Origin: Juglans regia
Taxonomy: Eukaryota; Streptophyta; Magnoliopsida; Fagales; Juglandaceae
Assembly: GCF_001411555.2 (NCBI RefSeq)
Contig: NC_049911.1
Coordinates: 31,283,044-31,347,043, forward strand
Length of the DNA: 64,000 nt
Direction: 5' to 3'
Part shown: one piece after another, positions 59,510 to 64,000 of the stretch
How positions within the stretch are numbered: the first letter of the stretch is position 1
Layout: each line of letters begins with the position of its first letter
Notes under the pieces: generated by a model
Databases searched by the model: none
Told to the model about the DNA's origin: nothing
Seen by the model: the letters and a program-made list of their open reading frames with translations, nothing else
Program-made: the position numbers and the translations under genes

Positions 59510-59730
59510 ATGTCCCTCGGAGATTCAAAGCCACAGCTGCTTGTGGAGGCTCCCAAGGCGAGCAACGCCATTCAGTTCTACAAGGCTGCGTTCGGTACTG
59601 AGGAGCTCGGCCGTACCATGCATCCCAAGTGCAAAGCCGATCAAGAGCTCCCTCTCATTCTCTCTACTCAGTTGAAGCTTGATGGCTCTACCTTTCTCGT
59701 CTCTGACCTCACTAATGACTCTACTGCTCC
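59510..59730 (+). pseudogene. Orphan first exon of an ETA1/At5g48480-like gene
   Basis: The frame from ATG 59510 (MSLGDSKPQLLVEAPKASNA) continues with IQFYKAAFGTEELGRTMHP, then KADQELPLILSTQLKLDGS and FLVSDLTND. This matches the first half of the plant glyoxalase/bleomycin-resistance-fold protein At5g48480 (early tobacco anther 1 type), whose catalytic role is unknown. A splice donor (GCTCC/GTAAGC) lies at 59730/59731, where the family has its intron. The expected second exon, with a DPYG(F/V)xW motif, is not visible in the remaining 4.2 kb, and the usual N-terminal 15-25 residues are missing. Most likely it is a truncated copy. A very long intron running past the window end is the alternative. 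Confidence 0.6.
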
Positions 59731-62394
59731 GTAAGCCTCTCTCTCTCTCTCTCTGCGTATATAATTTTTCCAAACATTCTTGTTTGTGCGCGTGTCACTT
59801 TCGTTTGGATCTGTAGGCCTCAGTGGCAATGTTTTGCATTTTAATGGATCTCATACAATTTTGTGTTATTTACAATTTTTACTTCAGAATATACTTGATT
59901 TCTCTAGTTTTAGATAGTCGTTCATATGTATGGTTCCTTATTCCATACGTTTTTCACGTCTTGATCGCAAAGTTATAGTACTATAGATCTCCATCTTTGG
60001 CTGGTTGTTCTGCGTAGCTTCCTTCTTAGCTTTCTTGCCGTTATTTTTATCCAATGTTTTGAGGAACCAATGTTCACTTTATTTATTATTATCTTAATAT
60101 TTGTATTGGAAAGTTCCATGTTCAGAGTCTTTGACCCATTCTTACCAAACCAAAGGACCTTTTGTAGCACTGCCTTCCATTGACGACTTGCTTCTTTTTC
60201 TACACGTCGATCAATATAGCTGAGTCATTAATCGTGCTTTTGAAGAATTAATGGTGGTGGGGTTTATTAATAGTTGAAGCCACTTTCTTAATTTCGATGG
60301 ATTTGGTTGTATTCAAGAAGCAGACTCAATGACTATGGTATATTGTAGGAATAAACAGAGTTGCTCACAACGTGTTTGACAAAAGGTTGAAGAGAAAAAC
60401 CAACTAACTCTATGGGGTAAGATCATGTCGTTATTGTGGAAAGAAACAAAGAATGTAGATTTCTCGGACAATCTTAAAAAGTAGATAAAATATATGGTAA
60501 TATTATGAGTAAATTATAGTTATTTATAAACTTTGGAATTTATGTCCACCCAACCAGAACAAGTTCTTGAGGGCTACGAATTCCTTTATTGATATATAGC
60601 TAGCTAAAATCAAATAGCTTAAATATTTATGGTCTGTCTTCTTAGTACAAGCATGATATATTACTCCAACCTAGCTATGTTCTTGTTTAATCGGAATAGA
60701 AAAAACCACAATCAAAATCTCAGTTTATAATTATTGCCAACCAAGTGCAGGTGTTTAGTGCATTGTCTTTGAGTTGGTCTTCCAAGTCTCTTCAGGTAAC
60801 CAAAGAGGTGGTTGAGCTTTGTGGCTCTAGTGAACCATGCAGGCCTGGAGCCATCCAAGTCTTCCAAGTCTCCAAGTCTTGGAGTTGGTCTTCCAAGTCT
60901 CCTCCCACTTGCGCGCAGGCTATTCTCCATCCAAGTCCTTTCCTTTTCACTCCCTTTCACTTTCTTATGGTTGTTTCGGAATGAAGTTGAAAAATAATCC
61001 CCTGATTTACAGGTTATGGCTATACAATGGGTGGCTACAACTATAAATTTGGTGCTGGAATGACACAGGATTCACTGAAGATGTTACTATTTTTGATTGA
61101 ATCTCAAAATGTCCATTCATGTTATGTATTTAGATACCCACAATATTTGTATAACTGGAATGATCTTGAAGTTATGGGAATCTATTCTTGTACTTGATGG
61201 CATTTATTTCATGAACATGTGGTTAATTTCAAAAGATGCACTCATGAACATGATTTGATGAAACCCATGTATGTAAATTATATGCCATTAAATTAACATG
61301 TGTAATGAAAACAACTTGTGTACATGGTTTGAACATTTTGATCTGTCTATTAAATAGGTGCATTTTTTGATCTGCCTATTAAACAAGAGCAAGGAAACTT
61401 CGTGTGGTATTTGCTTTGCAATCAAAGTCTGGATGCAATTTGAGAATGGCACATTTTTCCTCCAATTATCACACAATGCTATGTTACTAGCCATACTAGA
61501 TGCAAATTGGCATTTCTCTCACTTTAGATAATGGTGCAATTAAGGGCAAAATGAAAAAAAAAAATGCATACACATGGTTCATCTCACTTGAAACACTATG
61601 CAACACTCTGCCATCAGTTAAAACCAAATAATAGACCAAAACCAACTTTATAATGGAATGAGAGATATTATGTATATTGTTTCAACTTTTATACCATGAA
61701 GAATTAAACTAGACTAGACTGGGCACTACCACAACAGGAACATCGTTACTGTCCAACTATTACAATTCTAAGAAATCCAATTCCCAATATGAGGTGCTGG
61801 GAAGTCCCAATAGTACAAATGCAAAGGGTAGAGATGAGCAAAAAATGCCCAATAGGTCAGGATGAACTCAGTACCCACAAAGCATCAGTAAGTTGCCGTC
61901 CTTGTAGACCTTCTTGTAGAGATCATTTATTTTCAGCACTTCTCTTCTTCGAAAAATTTGGCAACCCAAATACAAATCTACCAAAAAGTAATTGTTGTCG
62001 CAGATAGAACTCGCACGAACATTATACTCCTATAATGAAAATAAGTAGAAGAGCACATAAGCCTTCAGATTGCAACAAAAATACATGTAAGTTACATGAA
62101 AATTTTAAGTTGCCAACAACAATGGAAGGGTAAACATGAATTATCTTTAATATCATCAAAACTGTCAAGGTTCAGAGCATGATACTCAACTGATCTATCC
62201 CAGCCCCTAAATGAAAATTCTTGGCTTCACCTTTACTTAAATAGGTCAATATACAAAGTAAAATGACTCCAACTGAATTTTTTTAAGATAATTGCTTTTC
62301 TGAATATACACTTGTCATAAGCTCTAGACAGAAAAGGCAACAAAAAGATAGAAATCATTGCCTCTATTGTGCCTGTCATAAAATTTAACATCAC

Positions 62395-62486
62395 AACCAT
62401 GTTAGCGGGGAAAACTAGCAGATCTTTTTGTAAAAACAACTCAATGTCATAACCATGTCCACCGGGGAAAACTAGCAGATCTTTTT
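62395..62486. repeat. Short tandem duplication
   Basis: AACCATGT(TAG/CCAC)CGGGGAAAACTAG followed by CAGATCTTTTT occurs at 62395-62429 and 62451-62486, with a period of about 56 bp. Confidence 0.8.
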
Positions 62487-63066
62487 TTCTTTTGATATGT
62501 ACGAAACCTAGCAGATCTAACAATTAGATGTCAATAAAGCTCATTAGAGGTTCTGATAAAATGTGAAACCTTACCCGTGAGAATGGCATTGAGCAATAGA
62601 ACAACCTAGAACACAATTAAAATATATATCAGTTAATGAATTTTTTGAAAAGATACTACTATATCCTAAAATCATGCATGTAATTCCAAAATTGCGAAAT
62701 GTTTTTGCACAGAAATAGTATGATGTTCCTCATAATGAATGGGTGGAAAGCCGAAAGAAGCTGGATAAACGTATTGCATTTTAAGAAGATGTCGAATGAA
62801 CTGAGCAAACAATTGCCTCTGCTCCCTTCCCATAGCAAACAATTTAATTTTATGAGAATTAGGTTGCTTTGTTTCAATGAAACCCAAAATCCAAGCTCTC
62901 TACTGTTAAGAAGATTGCAGTCAATACCTGCACAGCCCATTTCTGTAGATTCCCATGCGACGGGACCGAACAGCCGAGAGGTTACATGACCAAAATCAAG
63001 ATATACAACATACTTCCACTAAAATCTGATTCGGTTTAGCTTCAATCTGAGTGTCGAACTCGCATA

Positions 63067-63190
63067 GAAGAAGAAGAAACCTTAGAGAAGAAGAAAAAAT
63101 TTTATGATGTGTAGAAGAAGAAGAAGAAATCTCATAGAAGAAGAAGAAGAAGAAGAAATCTCATAGAAGAAGAAGAAGAAGAAGAAGAAG
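63067..63190. repeat. (GAA)n microsatellite cluster
   Basis: Three blocks of GAA/AGA units are separated by near-identical AAATCTCATA words, so the tract also carries a higher-order repeat of about 35-40 bp. The minus strand reads as a TTC-rich tract. Confidence 0.85.
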
Positions 63191-64000
63191 GAGAAATCAC
63201 CTGCGAACTCGAAATTGCACTGCAGAGGAGCTTGGGACTTTTGGGGGAGGAACTCAAAATCGCAGTTGGGGGGAGAATAAAGAAAGAAACGGGAAGGGAG
63301 ACGAGGAAGAAAGAAACAGGGAGGGAAGGAAATGCGGGAGGTTGGGGGGAGAGGAAAGAAACGCATGAAAGGCAGGAAAATTCAAAATGAAAGTGGCTTC
63401 TTCCATTTGGGAATTGGATGACACGTCATGCGTGTAAATTGGATGCACTAAACAGTAGATTCTATGTAGAGTTTTTCTTTTTTTTTTCTTTCACTTTTTC
63501 TCTCTCCCCTCACCCGATTGTCCTTCTGGGTAATTTTTTTTCAGTCCAATCTGGCGTCGTCCAGCCTCACCACCACCATAGGTGACTATTCCTCACGCCG
63601 ATGACCAAGCTAGTCACCATTGATCTCTCCCACGCGCCACTCTCTTTCTCTCCATTGCGGTAATCCAATCGAAATGGGTTTCACCCATTTCTCTCCACTT
63701 GCGCCGCTGTATGCGATCACCCAGGCCACTGCACCTCCACCACTTCACACCGACGACTACCTCTCGAAGACCCAGCCACCTCCAAGCTAGTCCCTCTCCC
63801 ACTCTGTCGCACACGCAAACTACCTATAAAATGAGTTTCACACGAGCTCAGGGCCATTGACAGCCCTATCGCTGTCGTGCGTCGGTTCTAGCCCCATTGA
63901 GCACCTCCATCGACCACTGCGACTCCTCCCCAAGAACCTTCGAGCCAGCCCCTCTCCCTCTTCGTCGCACATGCAGGCCCTCCATCTCTGTCTCGGTCTC

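Larger units (their letters stand above)
59731..64000. other. No convincing gene; repeats and simple sequence
   Basis: This contains a repeated GAGTTGGTCTTCCAAGTCTC word (about 60771 and 60890), a short tandem duplication (62395-62486) and a long GAA tract (63067-63190). The C/T-rich end (63530-64000) holds loosely repeated CCCTCTCCC...GTCGCACA(C/T)GCA words. Short open stretches on the minus strand (for example 61868-62000 and around 62940-62990) could be exons, but I cannot assign them. Confidence 0.4.

Noticed and set aside
61868..62000. Minus-strand open stretch (EVLKINDLYKKVYKDGNLL)
   Set aside because: It looks protein-like over about 40 residues and has a possible acceptor upstream, but I cannot tie it to a family or to other exons. 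Left unassigned.
1..64000. CRISPR arrays, operons, bacterial defence or biosynthetic clusters
   Set aside because: The window is plant nuclear DNA with unrelated, independently promoted genes; the repeats are transposons and microsatellites.

Overview
This is nuclear DNA of a flowering plant. The genes have introns and the spacers are AT-rich. All recognisable proteins are plant families, and the repeats are short non-autonomous transposons (Tourist-like, hAT-like, TA-target) plus 5'-truncated L1-type LINEs. A recurring Tourist-like family with (CATCT)n/(GATGA)n ends, as I remember it from walnut/pecan-type genomes, suggests a woody eudicot, perhaps Juglandaceae. That placement is inference.

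Layout. 1-7.8 kb: a dead L1-type LINE carrying two nested MITEs lies just upstream of, and probably in an intron of, a CSA/ERCC8 WD40 DNA-repair gene (+), whose first exon is not visible. 11.0-12.1 kb: an intronless F-box/kelch-type gene (+). 14.6-17.4 kb: a six-exon mitochondrial porin gene, VDAC (-), with a tRNA-Thr(AGU) gene (-) 0.23 kb upstream of its start codon. 21.6-23.3 kb: a two-exon armadillo-repeat gene (+). 24-32 kb: mostly repeats, including a 0.4 kb foldback element, with two decayed genes (a calmodulin-like EF-hand and a GRF zinc finger). 33.2-34.1 kb: a two-exon DLK2-type alpha/beta hydrolase (-). 34.2-46.3 kb: AT-rich spacer with several exactly bounded MITEs and one unrecognised candidate small two-exon gene near 37.6-38.0 kb. 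46.4-57.2 kb: a complete seven-exon autoinhibited Ca2+-ATPase gene of the ACA2 type (+), whose 4.6 kb first intron holds a hAT-like element, a nested retroposon and a mini LTR element. 59.5 kb: an isolated first exon of an ETA1/At5g48480-like glyoxalase-fold gene. 59.7-64 kb: no convincing gene.

The genes are independent single-copy-style loci (nuclear repair, ubiquitin ligation, mitochondrial outer membrane, karrikin/strigolactone-receptor-like, Ca2+ efflux). They do not form an operon or biosynthetic cluster. I found no CRISPR array, defence island or other undescribed multi-gene system. The most notable items are the TGES-to-TGEC change in the Ca2+ pump, four CGCG (CAMTA-type) sites upstream of that pump, the GC-AG intron in CSA, three copies of one target site around two successive LINE tails, and the candidate small gene.
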